From DATBGO01 sp050011895 (GTDB lineage: Bacteria > Actinomycetota > Actinomycetes > Streptosporangiales > Streptosporangiaceae): a stretch of DNA of 64,000 nucleotides. The stretch is from assembly GCA_050011895.1 (NCBI GenBank), contig JBEKIF010000006.1:127914-191913 (forward strand), written 5' to 3'. The notes under the pieces were generated by a model. The model made no database searches. It was not told the DNA's origin and saw nothing but the letters and a program-made list of their open reading frames with translations. Below are positions 52,479-61,124 of the stretch, piece after piece (positions within the stretch are counted from its first letter, which is position 1; every line of letters begins with the position of its first letter). Made by a program: the position numbers and the translations under genes.

Positions 52479-52844
52479 TCAGTCCCGGGTGTCCGCGCGC
52501 TGCGGGACGGCCACTGTTCCGGGCTTGGTAAGCCAGGTCATGACGTCGAAGCAATAGAGCCCTTGCTGTACTCCGGGGTCGTTTTCCACCAGCTGGCGGA
52601 CCGCGCCAAGCGAGCCCTTCTGGTACAGCCCGAGCCCGCAGATGTCCTCGTCCTGCGCCGGGCTGTCGGTGACGGGCCCAGCGGCAACCTGCTCGCCGCT
52701 GGCGAGCAGGCCGAGGGTGTACGCCAGGTGCTCGCGGAAGATCCGCTCCCTGCTCTCCTGATCGAAGTCGCGGCCCTGCCTGGTACGGCGAAGCAGGACC
52801 ATCTCATAGGTCTCCAGCTGGATGGCGTCAGGGTTCACGCTCAT
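52479..52844 (-). CDS. YciI-like protein
   Basis: A 121-residue protein of the YciI/YCII-type ferredoxin-like fold: YEMVLLRRTRQGRDF, EHLAYTLGLLASGEQVAAGPVTDSPAQDEDICGLGLYQKGSLGAVRQLVENDPGVQQGLYCFDVMTWL. The HLAYTLGLLASGEQVAAGP segment is the family's hallmark His/substrate region. Function unknown. Its start overlaps the small ORF encoded just upstream, and it probably belongs to the VOC-ArsR-SRPBCC transcription unit. Confidence 0.83.
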   Translation of the reverse strand: MSVNPDAIQLETYEMVLLRRTRQGRDFDQESRERIFREHLAYTLGLLASGEQVAAGPVTDSPAQDEDICGLGLYQKGSLGAVRQLVENDPGVQQGLYCFDVMTWLTKPGTVAVPQRADTRD

Positions 52845-53016
52845 GGGGCCGTCCTCCAGTCGCTGACTCGGGTTCTGGAATGCCGCCGGCGCGCAGCATG
52901 TCGTGGCTGATGGTGGCCAGGCCCGACTTCGCGGAGAGTTCTGGACTCGGCTCGTTCACGGCGGCGGAGCTGTCGACGGGGCGCCGGCCGCTGTCAGCGG
53001 CTGTCGCCTCGCTCAT
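52828..53016 (-). CDS. Possible small ORF between the SRPBCC and YciI genes
   Basis: A 62-codon frame MSEATAADSGRRPVDSSAAV ending GRPHEREP starts at an ATGA overlap with the SRPBCC stop (53013-53016) and ends 17 bases inside the YciI gene. Double overlap suggests translational coupling along the operon. The sequence is hydrophilic, unrecognised and without motifs, so it may simply be a spacer frame. Confidence 0.4.
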   Translation of the reverse strand: MSEATAADSGRRPVDSSAAVNEPSPELSAKSGLATISHDMLRAGGIPEPESATGGRPHEREP

Positions 53017-53597
53017 GTCGTCTTCACGCTTCCCCGGAACGCCGCGGCAGCGCCAAGGATCTGCGCCCAGCCCGCCGAGTAGGACCCGCCGCTGTAGCCG
53101 CCCGGCAGAGCGCAGTCCTGCGCCAGTTGCTCGTCGGTTAGTGCCTCCCAGCCGCGATGCTCCACCGTGATCCTGGTCAGGGCCGGTCCGAGGGCCGCGA
53201 AGCGCAACTCGACCTCGGTGGGCACTGGTGTCTGGTTCCAGGTCATGACGAACCGGGCCGGGGGGTCCCAGACCAGCAGCGCGCCCCAGTCCACCTCGGT
53301 GCCGTCCGCCCAGGTCTCGTAGACGCGGCCGCCCGTGCGCTGCTCGATGACGACGTCCCGGACCCGGTCCTTCCCTGCCGAGAACGGGTTGACCGGCCAC
53401 CAGATACCGATCGTCTCGACGAACACATCGAAGGCGTGCCGGACGTCGCTGCGGACCACGGTGGACTGTCGCACCGGCGGCCGGCGCAGCGTCGTGACGG
53501 AGCTGTTCGGGCCGGCCGGGGTCGCGCCGCCGGCCTGGCCCGGGGCGCCGGCCGGCGCGACGCCGTCAGGGCTTCCTGGCTCAGGTGCCTGGATCAT
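53013..53597 (-). CDS. SRPBCC (AHSA1-like) domain protein
   Basis: A 194-residue protein with a ~50-residue Pro/Gly/Ala-rich N-terminus, then an SRPBCC ligand-binding domain: VRSDVRHAFDVFVETIGIWWPVNPFSAGKDRVRDVVIEQRTGGRVYETWADGTEVDWGALLVWDPPARFVMTWNQT, ending with the helix GGYSGGSYSAGWAQILGAAAAF. ATG at 53597 has GGAGG six bases upstream; the longer frame through the repeat region is rejected. ArsR plus SRPBCC is a recurrent actinobacterial pair. Substrate unknown. Confidence 0.87.
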   Translation of the reverse strand: MIQAPEPGSPDGVAPAGAPGQAGGATPAGPNSSVTTLRRPPVRQSTVVRSDVRHAFDVFVETIGIWWPVNPFSAGKDRVRDVVIEQRTGGRVYETWADGTEVDWGALLVWDPPARFVMTWNQTPVPTEVELRFAALGPALTRITVEHRGWEALTDEQLAQDCALPGGYSGGSYSAGWAQILGAAAAFRGSVKTT

Positions 53598-53720
53598 GTG
53601 AGCCTCCCGGGTATAGGGGCGTGTCGCCGGGCACCTTAGCGGCCCAGTGCACGTAGTCACGAAACCTGTCGAGTACCAGGGCCCCCAACGTCGCAGAGCC
53701 TGACCGCTGCGCGTCGAGCC

Positions 53721-53838
53721 GGCCCGGATCGCCGGCTGGCTGGCCCGGATCGCCGGCCCGCTGGCCCGGATCGCCGGCCCGCTGGCCTGGATCGCCGGCT
53801 GGCTGGCCGGGATCGCCGGCCCGCTGGCCTGGATCACC
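53721..53838. repeat. 21-bp tandem repeat between the SRPBCC and ArsR genes
   Basis: Six tandem units of 21 bp of the form GGCC(C/T/G)GGATCGCCGG followed by CTGGCT or CCCGCT; the last is partial and overlaps the ArsR stop. Read leftward the unit encodes repeated ASGPAIR-type heptapeptides, which creates a spurious N-terminal extension of the SRPBCC gene. Confidence 0.9.
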
Positions 53839-54211
53839 CGGCGCTGGCGGCCTCGTCGTCATCGGTGATGCCCCGCTCTGCTTCGACCAGCCTGCGCGCG
53901 ACGTCAAGGGACGACGCCCACAGGTCATTGAGGAGCTGCCTGAGGCCGTCCAGCCCTGCTGGCCGTGCCCGGTACAGCCGCCGGGTGCCGTCGCGGCGCT
54001 CAGTCAGCAGGCCCGCGTTCTTGAGGACCGTAAGGTGCTGGCTCACCGCGGTCCTGCTGACATCGAACGCCGCCGCAATCTCGCCCGCGGGCAGCTCGTC
54101 ATAGGCGACAAGCCTCAGGATGGCGCGGCGGCGCGGCTCGGCGATGGCCTTGAGCGCCTCATCGGCCGCCTGCTCGCCGCCCGCCGCGGCATCCCGCGGA
54201 TCAGCGCTCAT
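53834..54211 (-). CDS. ArsR-family transcriptional regulator
   Basis: A 125-residue winged-helix repressor: KAIAEPRRRAILRLVAYDELPAGEIAAAFDVSRTAVSQHLTVLKNAGLLTERRDGTRRLYRARPAGLDGLRQLL. It has no CxC metal-sensing motif, so it belongs to the non-metal ArsR group usually encoded beside SRPBCC proteins. The VOC gene lies ten bases upstream in the same direction. Twin CTAACGTTAG palindromes ahead of that VOC gene are candidate operators. Confidence 0.92.
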   Translation of the reverse strand: MSADPRDAAAGGEQAADEALKAIAEPRRRAILRLVAYDELPAGEIAAAFDVSRTAVSQHLTVLKNAGLLTERRDGTRRLYRARPAGLDGLRQLLNDLWASSLDVARRLVEAERGITDDDEAASAG

Positions 54212-54220
54212 GATGGTCGC

Positions 54221-54577
54221 TCAGCTCCACAGCCCGACCTGGTTCCCGTCCGGGTCGGTGAAGATCGCGATCCGCCCGAAGTCACCCGGCAGGTCCATCG
54301 GCGGAGCCAGCCGCTTGCCGCCGAGCTGCTCGGCGCGGTCCAGGTAGGCGTCGAGGTCATCGACCCGGACGTAGATCTTCACGCTTTTCTCCGTCTTGTC
54401 GTCGCCGGTGCCGATGCCGCCGCCGATCGCGCCTTCGCCTGCACCGGTATCGACAAGCCCGTACCCGCCCATGGCCGGGTCCGCGGCCACCTGCCAGCCG
54501 AACAGTTCCGCGTAGAACTTCTGCGCGCGCTCCGCATCGGGGCTGATCACTTCGAAAAATGCGACTGGCTGACCCAT
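54221..54577 (-). CDS. VOC-family protein (first gene of the ArsR operon)
   Basis: A 118-residue VOC protein: PVAFFEVISPDAERAQKFYAELFGWQVAADPAMGGYGLVDT, IYVRVDDLDAYLDRAEQLGGKRLAPPMDLPGDFGRIAIFTDPDGNQVGLWS. It is the glyoxalase subgroup with the FYxxLFGW signature. It precedes the ArsR gene by ten bases. The region just upstream has a TTTGCGTC triplet repeat and two CTAACGTTAG palindromes. Confidence 0.9.
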   Translation of the reverse strand: MGQPVAFFEVISPDAERAQKFYAELFGWQVAADPAMGGYGLVDTGAGEGAIGGGIGTGDDKTEKSVKIYVRVDDLDAYLDRAEQLGGKRLAPPMDLPGDFGRIAIFTDPDGNQVGLWS

Positions 54578-54651
54578 GAGCTTTCCTTCCCTGTTGCGTC
54601 TTTGCGTCTTTGCGTCTTTCCCGGTTGCGCCTTTCCCTGTGTCGTTCGAAA

Positions 54652-54677
54652 CTAACGTTAGTGAGATCTAACGTTAG
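54652..54677. promoter_or_regulatory. Twin CTAACGTTAG palindromes
   Basis: Two identical 10-bp palindromes CTAACGTTAG at 54652-54661 and 54668-54677 are 16 bp apart, about 75 bases before the VOC start, within otherwise GC-rich sequence. The left copy overlaps the stop codon of the DUF3054 gene. They look like a repressor site, plausibly for the ArsR product. Confidence 0.65.
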
Positions 54678-55038
54678 TGTCAACTGACGCGAAGAGCGCT
54701 GCGCGGGAAACCACCACCCGCCAGCCGAGCTGGAACAGCCCGAGGAACGCCAGGGCGACAAGGATGAAGGCGAACGCCGTGCCCTGGCCGGACACGACCC
54801 GCAGCAGCATGCCGACGGCAACCGTGCACAGCCACACGCACACGCCGGTGGGGACCAGCGCGACGGGACGCCGCCAGGCCCGGGTGACCACCGTCCCGAG
54901 CGCTGCCGCCACCAGGAACGGCCAGGCGGTGTCCGCGAGCCCGGCCGCGCCGCCGCCCGCGTGATGGTTCGCGCGACCGATCACGACGAAGACCAGCACG
55001 CAGCACAGGTCGGCAAGAAAGGCACCAGCAGCACGCAT
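54658..55038 (-). CDS. DUF3054-family membrane protein
   Basis: A 126-residue four-helix membrane protein: FLADLCCVLVFVVIGRANHHAGG, WPFLVAAALGTVVTRAW, PTGVCVWLCTVAVGMLLRVV and FAFILVALAFLGLFQLGWRVV. The DLxxVLVFVxIGRxxH opening is the DUF3054 signature. Function unknown. It is read leftward, toward the VOC-ArsR unit, and its stop lies within the twin-palindrome region. Confidence 0.88.
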   Translation of the reverse strand: MRAAGAFLADLCCVLVFVVIGRANHHAGGGAAGLADTAWPFLVAAALGTVVTRAWRRPVALVPTGVCVWLCTVAVGMLLRVVSGQGTAFAFILVALAFLGLFQLGWRVVVSRAALFASVDTNVRSH

Positions 55039-55114
55039 GCGCCCAGGCTAGCGCCGGGGCGTACACTGCGGTGATGCCTGACCCCGGTGCCGGATACCCG
55101 CGCATCGCCGGCTG

Positions 55115-55579
55115 ATGGCCAGGCTGCTGATCGTCCATCACACGCCGTCGCCGGCCATGCAGGCGATGTTCGAGGCCGTGCGGGCCGGAGCCGGTGCTGA
55201 CGGTATCGAGAACGTGCAGGTCCTGATCAGGCCCGCGCTGACCGCGGGCGCGGCCGATGTGCTCGGGGCCGATGGCTACCTGCTCGGCACGCCGGCCAAC
55301 ATCGGCTATATGTCCGGCGCGCTCAAGCATTTCTTCGACACCATCTATTACCCGTGCCTCGCGGCGACCGAGCGCCGGCCTTACGCCTTGTACGTGCATG
55401 GCAGCCTCGACACGACAGGGGCGGTGCGGGCCGTGGAGGCCATCGCCACCGGGCTGAAATGGCGCCGTGCCAGGCCGCCGGTCAGCGTGACCGGGCCGCC
55501 GGGCCGCGCGGATCTCGAGGCCTGCTGGGAACTGGGCGCCACGGTCGCGGCAGAGCTAGCGGCAGAGCTATCGGCCTGA
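55115..55579 (+). CDS. Flavodoxin-like NAD(P)H-dependent oxidoreductase
   Basis: A 154-residue flavodoxin-fold protein: LLIVHHTPSPAMQAMFEAVRAGA with the phosphate-binding loop, ADGYLLGTPANIGYMSGALKHFFDTIYY contacting the isoalloxazine, and YALYVHGSLDTTGAVRAVEAIATGLKW. It resembles WrbA/flavodoxin-family FMN reductases. ATG at 55115 is chosen. Substrate unknown. It is divergent from the DUF3054 gene. Confidence 0.87.
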   Translation: MARLLIVHHTPSPAMQAMFEAVRAGAGADGIENVQVLIRPALTAGAADVLGADGYLLGTPANIGYMSGALKHFFDTIYYPCLAATERRPYALYVHGSLDTTGAVRAVEAIATGLKWRRARPPVSVTGPPGRADLEACWELGATVAAELAAELSA

Positions 55580-55703
55580 TCGTCAGCCGCACGGTCAACC
55601 CTGGGCCAACCGCTGCTGGGCATCTTGCCTGGCCAGACGGGGACATGCTCTACTGCGGTCGAGGGCACCTGCCATGCCGCGTGCAGTAACCAGGGAGGTG
55701 GCG

Positions 55704-57254
55704 ATGGCATCGCTCGGCTTCTGGGGGCGCGCGGAGCAGGACCCGGGCTGGATCGCCGCCATCGACACCGACGGCAGCCGGCACAGCGCGGGGGACCTGC
55801 TGGCCCGGGTGAACCAGCTGACCCATGGCCTGCGGAGTCTCGGGCTGCGCCCCGGTGACGGCATCGCCGCGCTCCTGCCGAACGGGATTGCCCCGCTTGA
55901 GCTGTACCTGGCGGCACTTCAGGCCGGCTGGTACTTCACGCCGGTCAACTGGCATTTCACGGCCCCGGAGATCGCCTACATCCTGCGCGACTGCGAAGCG
56001 AAGGCGTTCTTCGTCGATGAGCGGTTCGCGGCCGCCGGGGCGGCCGCCGCCGACGCTGCCGGGCTGGCCGCGAGCGCACGATTCGGTTACGGCACGGTTC
56101 CCCGCTTCATCCCGGTCACCAAGCTGCGCGCGGCCCAGCCGGGCTCCAGCCCGGCTGACCGCACTGCGGGCTCGGCCATGCACTACACCTCCGGAACCAC
56201 CGGGCGGCCCAAGGGGGTGCGCAGGGAGCTGTCCGGCCTTGATCCCGATGCGGCCGCTGAGCTGTCCGCGCTGCTCCTGCAGTTCTTCGGCATCACGACA
56301 GCAGCTGGCAACGTGCACCTGGTCAGCTCGCCGAACTACCACACCGCCGTCACGGTGTTCGGCGGCGGTGCCATCCACCTGGGCCACACCCTCGTCTACA
56401 TGGACAGCTGGAACTCCGAGCAGGCGCTTGCCCTGGTCGAGCGCTACCGCGTGACCAATACGCATATGGTGCCGGCGCATTTCAAGCGCATGCTGGCGCT
56501 GCCCGACGAGGCCAGGAATGGCTACGACCTATCGTCCATGAAATGGCTGATCCACGCCGCGGCGCCATGCCCGGCCGGGATCAAGCGGGCGATGCTGGAC
56601 TGGTGGGGGCCGTGCGTTTATGAGTATTACGCGGCTACCGAAGGCGGCGGCACCATGGTCACGCCGCAGGACTGGCTGGCCAGGCCTGGCACAGTCGGCC
56701 TGCCCTGGCCGGTGAGCGAGGTAATGATTGCCGACGATGACGGGTCTGAGTGCCCGCCTGGCAAGCCAGGCACGGTCTACCTGAAGATGTCCACGTTCGA
56801 CTTCGCCTACAAGGGCGACCCCGAGAAGACGGCGGCGGGCCGGCTGCGCGGGTTCTTCACGGTCGGCGATATCGGCTATCTCGACGAGGACGGCTTCCTC
56901 TTCCTGTGCGACCGGAAGAGCGACATGATCATCTCGGGCGGGGCGAACATCTACCCGGCTGAGATCGAGGCCGAGATCATCATGCATCCCAAGGTTGCCG
57001 ACGTCGCGGTGTTCGGCGTCCCGGACGAGGAATGGGGCGAGCAGGTCAAGGCGGTGGTGCAGGCCGCCGCGGGCGCGGAGCCCGGCGATGACCTGGCCGC
57101 CGAGATCCTCGCCTCGCTGGATGGCCGGCTGTCGCGGATGAAATGGCCCAAGACGATCGACTTCATTGACGAGATGCCCCGTGACCCGAGCGGCAAGCTG
57201 ATGAAGCGCCGGCTGCGCGAGCCATACTGGCGGCACCATGACAGGAAGATCTGA
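55704..57254 (+). CDS. Fatty-acid/acyl-CoA ligase (FadD-like)
   Basis: A 516-residue ANL-superfamily ligase activating a carboxylic acid to its CoA ester via acyl-AMP. Motifs: P-loop MHYTSGTTGRPKGVRRE (near residue 160), YYAATEGGG, VGDIGYLDEDGFLFLCDRKSDMIISGGANIYPAEIE (hinge) and the catalytic Lys in DPSGKLMKRRL. ATG at 55704 has GGGAGG five bases upstream; a start at 55674 is weaker. Sequence style is that of actinobacterial FadD4-like proteins. Substrate unknown. The preceding flavodoxin-like gene ends 124 bases upstream. Confidence 0.93.
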   Translation: MASLGFWGRAEQDPGWIAAIDTDGSRHSAGDLLARVNQLTHGLRSLGLRPGDGIAALLPNGIAPLELYLAALQAGWYFTPVNWHFTAPEIAYILRDCEAKAFFVDERFAAAGAAAADAAGLAASARFGYGTVPRFIPVTKLRAAQPGSSPADRTAGSAMHYTSGTTGRPKGVRRELSGLDPDAAAELSALLLQFFGITTAAGNVHLVSSPNYHTAVTVFGGGAIHLGHTLVYMDSWNSEQALALVERYRVTNTHMVPAHFKRMLALPDEARNGYDLSSMKWLIHAAAPCPAGIKRAMLDWWGPCVYEYYAATEGGGTMVTPQDWLARPGTVGLPWPVSEVMIADDDGSECPPGKPGTVYLKMSTFDFAYKGDPEKTAAGRLRGFFTVGDIGYLDEDGFLFLCDRKSDMIISGGANIYPAEIEAEIIMHPKVADVAVFGVPDEEWGEQVKAVVQAAAGAEPGDDLAAEILASLDGRLSRMKWPKTIDFIDEMPRDPSGKLMKRRLREPYWRHHDRKI

Positions 57255-57369
57255 CGGGAAGCACCGGCCTCCAGGGTTCTCGGCCGCGGCGAGGGGCGGC
57301 AGCGTTGCCTGGCCCGGGGCAGTGTCACGCGCTGTTCAAGGCACTGGCGGAACAGCCGGCGGCGCGCTG

Positions 57370-57840
57370 CTACAGGCTCTTCTTCAGCTGCTGGGTCATC
57401 ACGTCATAGCCCAGGCTCGTGTACAGCGAACGCGCGACCATATTGCTGCCGTGCACGTTCAGGCCCACCGAGCGCATGCCACGGGAGCGGGCCTCAGCCT
57501 CGGCCAGCAGCATCGCCTCCCGCCCGTAGCCGCGACCGCGGAACGACTCGTCGACCTCGACGAGGTTCACCCAGGCCATGTCCGGATCCCCCTGCTCGCC
57601 GGGAACCGCCAGCCACAGCCAGCCCACCGGTTCACCGTCGGCGGTGAGCCTGAAGATCAGCTGGCCGGGGGTGTCGCGCCCGCTGGGCAGCAGCCGCTCG
57701 TGGTCCCGGCGGGCCTTCTGCTCGGCTGCCTCAGCCGGCAGGGCGCCGGACGCAGCGATCTCCGCGGCGTAGCCGGCCGTGGCCTTTGCGATAAAGGCCT
57801 CGTACTCGTCGGGGGCGGGTAGTCGCAGCGCCATGTCCAT
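57370..57840 (-). CDS. GNAT-family N-acetyltransferase
   Basis: A 156-residue acetyltransferase. The acetyl-CoA pyrophosphate-binding motif is VNLVEVDESFRGRGYGREAMLLAEAEARSRG, preceded by PVGWLWLAVP and followed by VGLNVHGSNMVARSLYTSLGYDVMTQQL. ATG at 57840 (MDMALRLP) is chosen over an in-frame ATG eight codons upstream. It is convergent with the FadD-like gene. Substrate unknown. Confidence 0.9.
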   Translation of the reverse strand: MDMALRLPAPDEYEAFIAKATAGYAAEIAASGALPAEAAEQKARRDHERLLPSGRDTPGQLIFRLTADGEPVGWLWLAVPGEQGDPDMAWVNLVEVDESFRGRGYGREAMLLAEAEARSRGMRSVGLNVHGSNMVARSLYTSLGYDVMTQQLKKSL

Positions 57841-58018
57841 CCGCCCATGCTTGCAGACGAGCACCGCGCCGGAGCGTGGCCGTGCCTAGCCGGGCGAGGA
57901 CCGAGCAAATGCCGAAATATTGGCGGAGGTGCCAGCCCGCCGCCCCGGCCGCGGGCTAGCGTGCGGATATGGCCAGCCGCAATGCGCGTGCGATGTCTTT
58001 CGGGCCCTGGCGAACGAT

Positions 58019-58099
58019 TACCCCCCCGGCCGATGCGGGCCTGGTGCTCGCGGGCCGATCGGGGCCCCGGGCCGTCAGCCCCGCACCATCGGCGGGGGG
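58019..58099. other. Imperfect GC-rich inverted repeat upstream of the membrane-protein gene
   Basis: A C-tract plus GGCCGATG (about 58020-58034) can pair with CATCGGC plus a G-tract (about 58086-58099), enclosing an internal GC-rich stem-loop. It lies just before the proposed start of the membrane-protein gene and may be a terminator or leader structure. Confidence 0.35.
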
Positions 58100-59817
58100 T
58101 GGTTGACGTCGGGACCATCGGCTCAGCAGGGGAAGCCGTAAATTTACCGACTGCGCCCGGTGACCAGGCCGGCCCGGCGGTCCCGGTGCGCCGGATGCTG
58201 CCGGGGTGGCTGCCGCCCTGGTTCGGCGACGGGTGGCGTGACCTCCGCGGCGGATGGCGGCGGCAGCACCGGCCGCTGACCGTGATGGCCGTCGTCGTCG
58301 TGGTCTTCCTGCTGTTCGCCGGCTACCTGGCGCAGTCACGGTCCCTGGGCACGAATGCCGACGGCGCCAGCTTCGTCCTCCAGGCCTCGGACATGCTGCA
58401 CGGCAACTGGCTGCTGCGCGGCTGGTGGCTCTCAGCCATGCCGGTCTACACCACCGAGCTGCCGGAGTACATGCTCGTGGAGCTGGCCCGCGGGGTGAGC
58501 CCCGATGTCATCAACGTGGCCGGGGCGGCGACCTTCACGGTGCTGCTGCTGCTCGCCGCGCTGCTCGCCAAGGGCCGGGCCACCGGCACCGAGGCGCTCG
58601 CACGGGTACTGATCACGGTGGGCATCATGTTCGCGCCTGGGCCGCCCGTCAGTTCGGGCACCCTGCTCAACCTGCCTGATCACATCGGCACCCAGGTCCC
58701 GCTGCTGCTCATCTGGCTGGCAATGGACCGGCTGGCCGACCGCTGGTACCTGCCCTGGCTGGCCGGGCTGCTGCTCACCTGGGTGGAGATCGCTGATCAG
58801 ATGGCGGTGTACGTCGGAGCGGCGCCGGTGATCGTCGTCTCGGCCATCCGGCTCTACCAGCGGCGTGTCTCGTGGCGGATCGATGCTGGGCTGCTGGTGG
58901 CGGCGGCGGTCTCGGTCATCGCGGCGGCAGGCATTCAGCTGGTCATTCGCCGGTCCGGCGGTTTTGTGGTCGTGCCGACCCCGGCGGTGTTCGTCCCGTC
59001 CGCGCAGATGCCACACAATCTGTGGCTCACGGTTGAATCGGGGCTGGCGCTGTTCGGCGCGGACTTCTTCGGGATGCGGCTCGGCCCTGCCGCGGCGGCC
59101 GTCCTGCTGCATTTCGCCGGGGTGGGCCTGGTGGCTTGGGCGTGCTGCATAGCGGCCCGGCGGCTGCTGTCCGCCGCCGACCGGCTGGTACCGGTGCTCT
59201 TCCTGGGCATCGCCATCAACCTGGCCGCGTACCTGTTGAGCACGCAGGCGATGGATCTCGGATCGACGCACGAACTCGCCGCGGTGCTCCCGTTCGGCGC
59301 CGTGCTGGCCGGCCGGCTGCTGCCTGGCAGGCTGGTGGCCGCCAAGCTGGTTCCGGCGCTGCTCGCGGTGCTGGTGTGCTATATGGGAGTGTTCGCCTAC
59401 TACGCGAGCCGGCCCGCCAGGCCGCCAGCAACCCAGGCAGTCGCCTCGTGGCTGCTGGCCCATCATCTGGCCGCCGGGCTTGGCGACTACTGGGCGGCCA
59501 ACATCACGACCGTCGCGGCCGGGGGCCGGGTGCGGGTCCGGCCGGTCACCATCTCCTGTGGCCGGTTCGCCCCGTATGCCTGGGAGGCCAAGGAGTCCTG
59601 GTACCAGCAGCCGAATACTGCGACATTTCTCGTGCTTTCCCCCAGCAGCGGCGGCGGCCCGGCGAACGGAGCCACCGCAGAGGCCGCCGCCCAGTTCGGC
59701 CCGGCGCAACGTACTGCCCGGATCGGCGGCTATCAGGTCATGGTCTGGGATCATGACCTGATAGCTGCCGTGACCAGCGGGTTTCCGCGCGGCTGCGGCC
59801 AGCGGTGGCTTCGGTGA
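58099..59817 (+). CDS. Large polytopic membrane protein
   Basis: A protein of about 572 residues with roughly eleven transmembrane segments, starting with PLTVMAVVVVVFLLFAGYLAQSRS. The first extracytoplasmic loop contains LGTNADGASFVLQASDMLHGNWLLRGWWLSAMPVYTTELPEYMLVELARG, a layout like GT-C glycosyltransferases and related wall-assembly proteins, and a ~120-residue C-terminal extracytoplasmic domain ends it. No definite catalytic motif is recognised. GTG at 58099 is a tentative start; GTG 58186 and ATG 58195 are alternatives and would still include all helices. It stands alone. Confidence 0.72.
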   Translation: MVDVGTIGSAGEAVNLPTAPGDQAGPAVPVRRMLPGWLPPWFGDGWRDLRGGWRRQHRPLTVMAVVVVVFLLFAGYLAQSRSLGTNADGASFVLQASDMLHGNWLLRGWWLSAMPVYTTELPEYMLVELARGVSPDVINVAGAATFTVLLLLAALLAKGRATGTEALARVLITVGIMFAPGPPVSSGTLLNLPDHIGTQVPLLLIWLAMDRLADRWYLPWLAGLLLTWVEIADQMAVYVGAAPVIVVSAIRLYQRRVSWRIDAGLLVAAAVSVIAAAGIQLVIRRSGGFVVVPTPAVFVPSAQMPHNLWLTVESGLALFGADFFGMRLGPAAAAVLLHFAGVGLVAWACCIAARRLLSAADRLVPVLFLGIAINLAAYLLSTQAMDLGSTHELAAVLPFGAVLAGRLLPGRLVAAKLVPALLAVLVCYMGVFAYYASRPARPPATQAVASWLLAHHLAAGLGDYWAANITTVAAGGRVRVRPVTISCGRFAPYAWEAKESWYQQPNTATFLVLSPSSGGGPANGATAEAAAQFGPAQRTARIGGYQVMVWDHDLIAAVTSGFPRGCGQRWLR

Positions 59818-59897
59818 GCGGAAGTGGCTTGCGGACGGCGAGCGATTCTGCGCGGTGGGCCGGCCTACCGGCTCGTTCTCGCGGCGCGCCCGCGGAT

Positions 59898-60989
59898 TCA
59901 GGCAGGCTGGGCCAGCACGATGGCGGGTGCCTGGCCCAGCAAGCCGATCCGGCGCGCGGCGGCCGTCAGGCCGCGGCGCCGCAGCCGGGGCAGGAGCTGG
60001 TCCTCGTTCGTGGTGAGCAGCACGACAGCACCGCCGGAGCGGGCCGTGTGCGCCGCCAGCCGCGAGGTGGCATCGAACAGCTCCAGACGCCCGGCGACCT
60101 TGACCTGCTTACCCCAGGGCATGTTTGCGACCAGGAGTCGCGCGGTCACCCGGGGGTCCGGACCCCGGCGGACGTCCCTGACGAATACCCGCCGCAGCAG
60201 GTCGCCGGGCTCCAGTCCGGGCAGCCCTGACGAGGCCGGCAAAGCCGCGAGCCGCTCGCGGGTGAGCGCCACCGCTTCCGCTGACAAGTCGGAGGCAAAC
60301 ACCGGCAGGCCCGCGCGTGCGGCTTCGGCGGCGATGGTGCCGCTGCCGCAGAACGGGTCGTACAGCCCAGGTGCGGTGCCGGAGGGATCGGCCTGGGCCA
60401 GGCCGAGACGGACCAGGGATGCGGCCACTGTCGGCCGCAGGGCCCCGTGCCAGGTGGTCCTTGGCTCACCGGAATGCTTGCCGACCGGCGTCTCCCACAG
60501 GCTGACCGCGATGTGGGCAAGATCCTCGTCGACTTGAATCCGCAGGTCGACCGGGCGGCGAAACGTCGCCGCCGGGTCTGCGCCGCGCAGCTGCTCGGCG
60601 ATGACGGGCGCGGGATCCCAGACCGGTTTCGTGCGCCACGGCGGATTGCGGACCGACATCGTGACGGACCATTCATCCCCGGCCGAGACGAGGGCCTGCG
60701 CGGTGGCATCCGCTGCGGCCTCGCAAAGGGCCCCGAACTCGCGCCGGTTGCTGATGCGTGCCGGGCCCGCCACCAGAAGCCGGATGTCATCGACCGTTCG
60801 GGCGGCCCTGCCCAGGCGCTCGGCGGCGCCCCCGGCGGCATCGAGGATCATGAAGCGATCATTCCGCTCCGTCACCGTCGCCGCGGGCGCGATCTCGCTG
60901 GCCTCGGCTTCGACCACATCGTCCAGGCCCTTGGTGAAGTAGAGGACAAGGCGGCGGGCATTCCCGCTGGGGACGATCAGTTGCCTCAT
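59898..60989 (-). CDS. THUMP/UPF0020-type RNA methyltransferase
   Basis: A 363-residue S-adenosylmethionine-dependent methyltransferase, probably acting on tRNA or rRNA guanine N2. The N-terminal ~170 residues look like a degenerate THUMP/ferredoxin-like region. The catalytic domain has LYDPFCGSGTIAAEAARAG (SAM-binding motif I near residue 210), FASDLSAEAV (motif II) and the NPPY-equivalent VANMPWGKQVKV. The NMPWG form is typical of the Trm14/RlmL group. The ATG at 60989 is standard. It has no operon partner. Confidence 0.9.
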   Translation of the reverse strand: MRQLIVPSGNARRLVLYFTKGLDDVVEAEASEIAPAATVTERNDRFMILDAAGGAAERLGRAARTVDDIRLLVAGPARISNRREFGALCEAAADATAQALVSAGDEWSVTMSVRNPPWRTKPVWDPAPVIAEQLRGADPAATFRRPVDLRIQVDEDLAHIAVSLWETPVGKHSGEPRTTWHGALRPTVAASLVRLGLAQADPSGTAPGLYDPFCGSGTIAAEAARAGLPVFASDLSAEAVALTRERLAALPASSGLPGLEPGDLLRRVFVRDVRRGPDPRVTARLLVANMPWGKQVKVAGRLELFDATSRLAAHTARSGGAVVLLTTNEDQLLPRLRRRGLTAAARRIGLLGQAPAIVLAQPA

Positions 60990-61124
60990 GGCCGGCTAGG
61001 CCTGCCGTCATGACCTCCAGGGCCAGTTCCTGCGGTGCCAAACGTGTCCAACGACGACCTCCTGCACAAGCTGCTCCGCGAGTTCCCGGTGCGCAAATCC
61101 TGCCCTGGATCCCTGGCGATAGTG

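Noticed and set aside
53598..53837. N-terminal extension of the SRPBCC protein through the 21-bp repeats
   Set aside because: It is a translated repeat (ASGPAIR units) without a ribosome-binding site, whereas ATG 53597 has GGAGG at good spacing.
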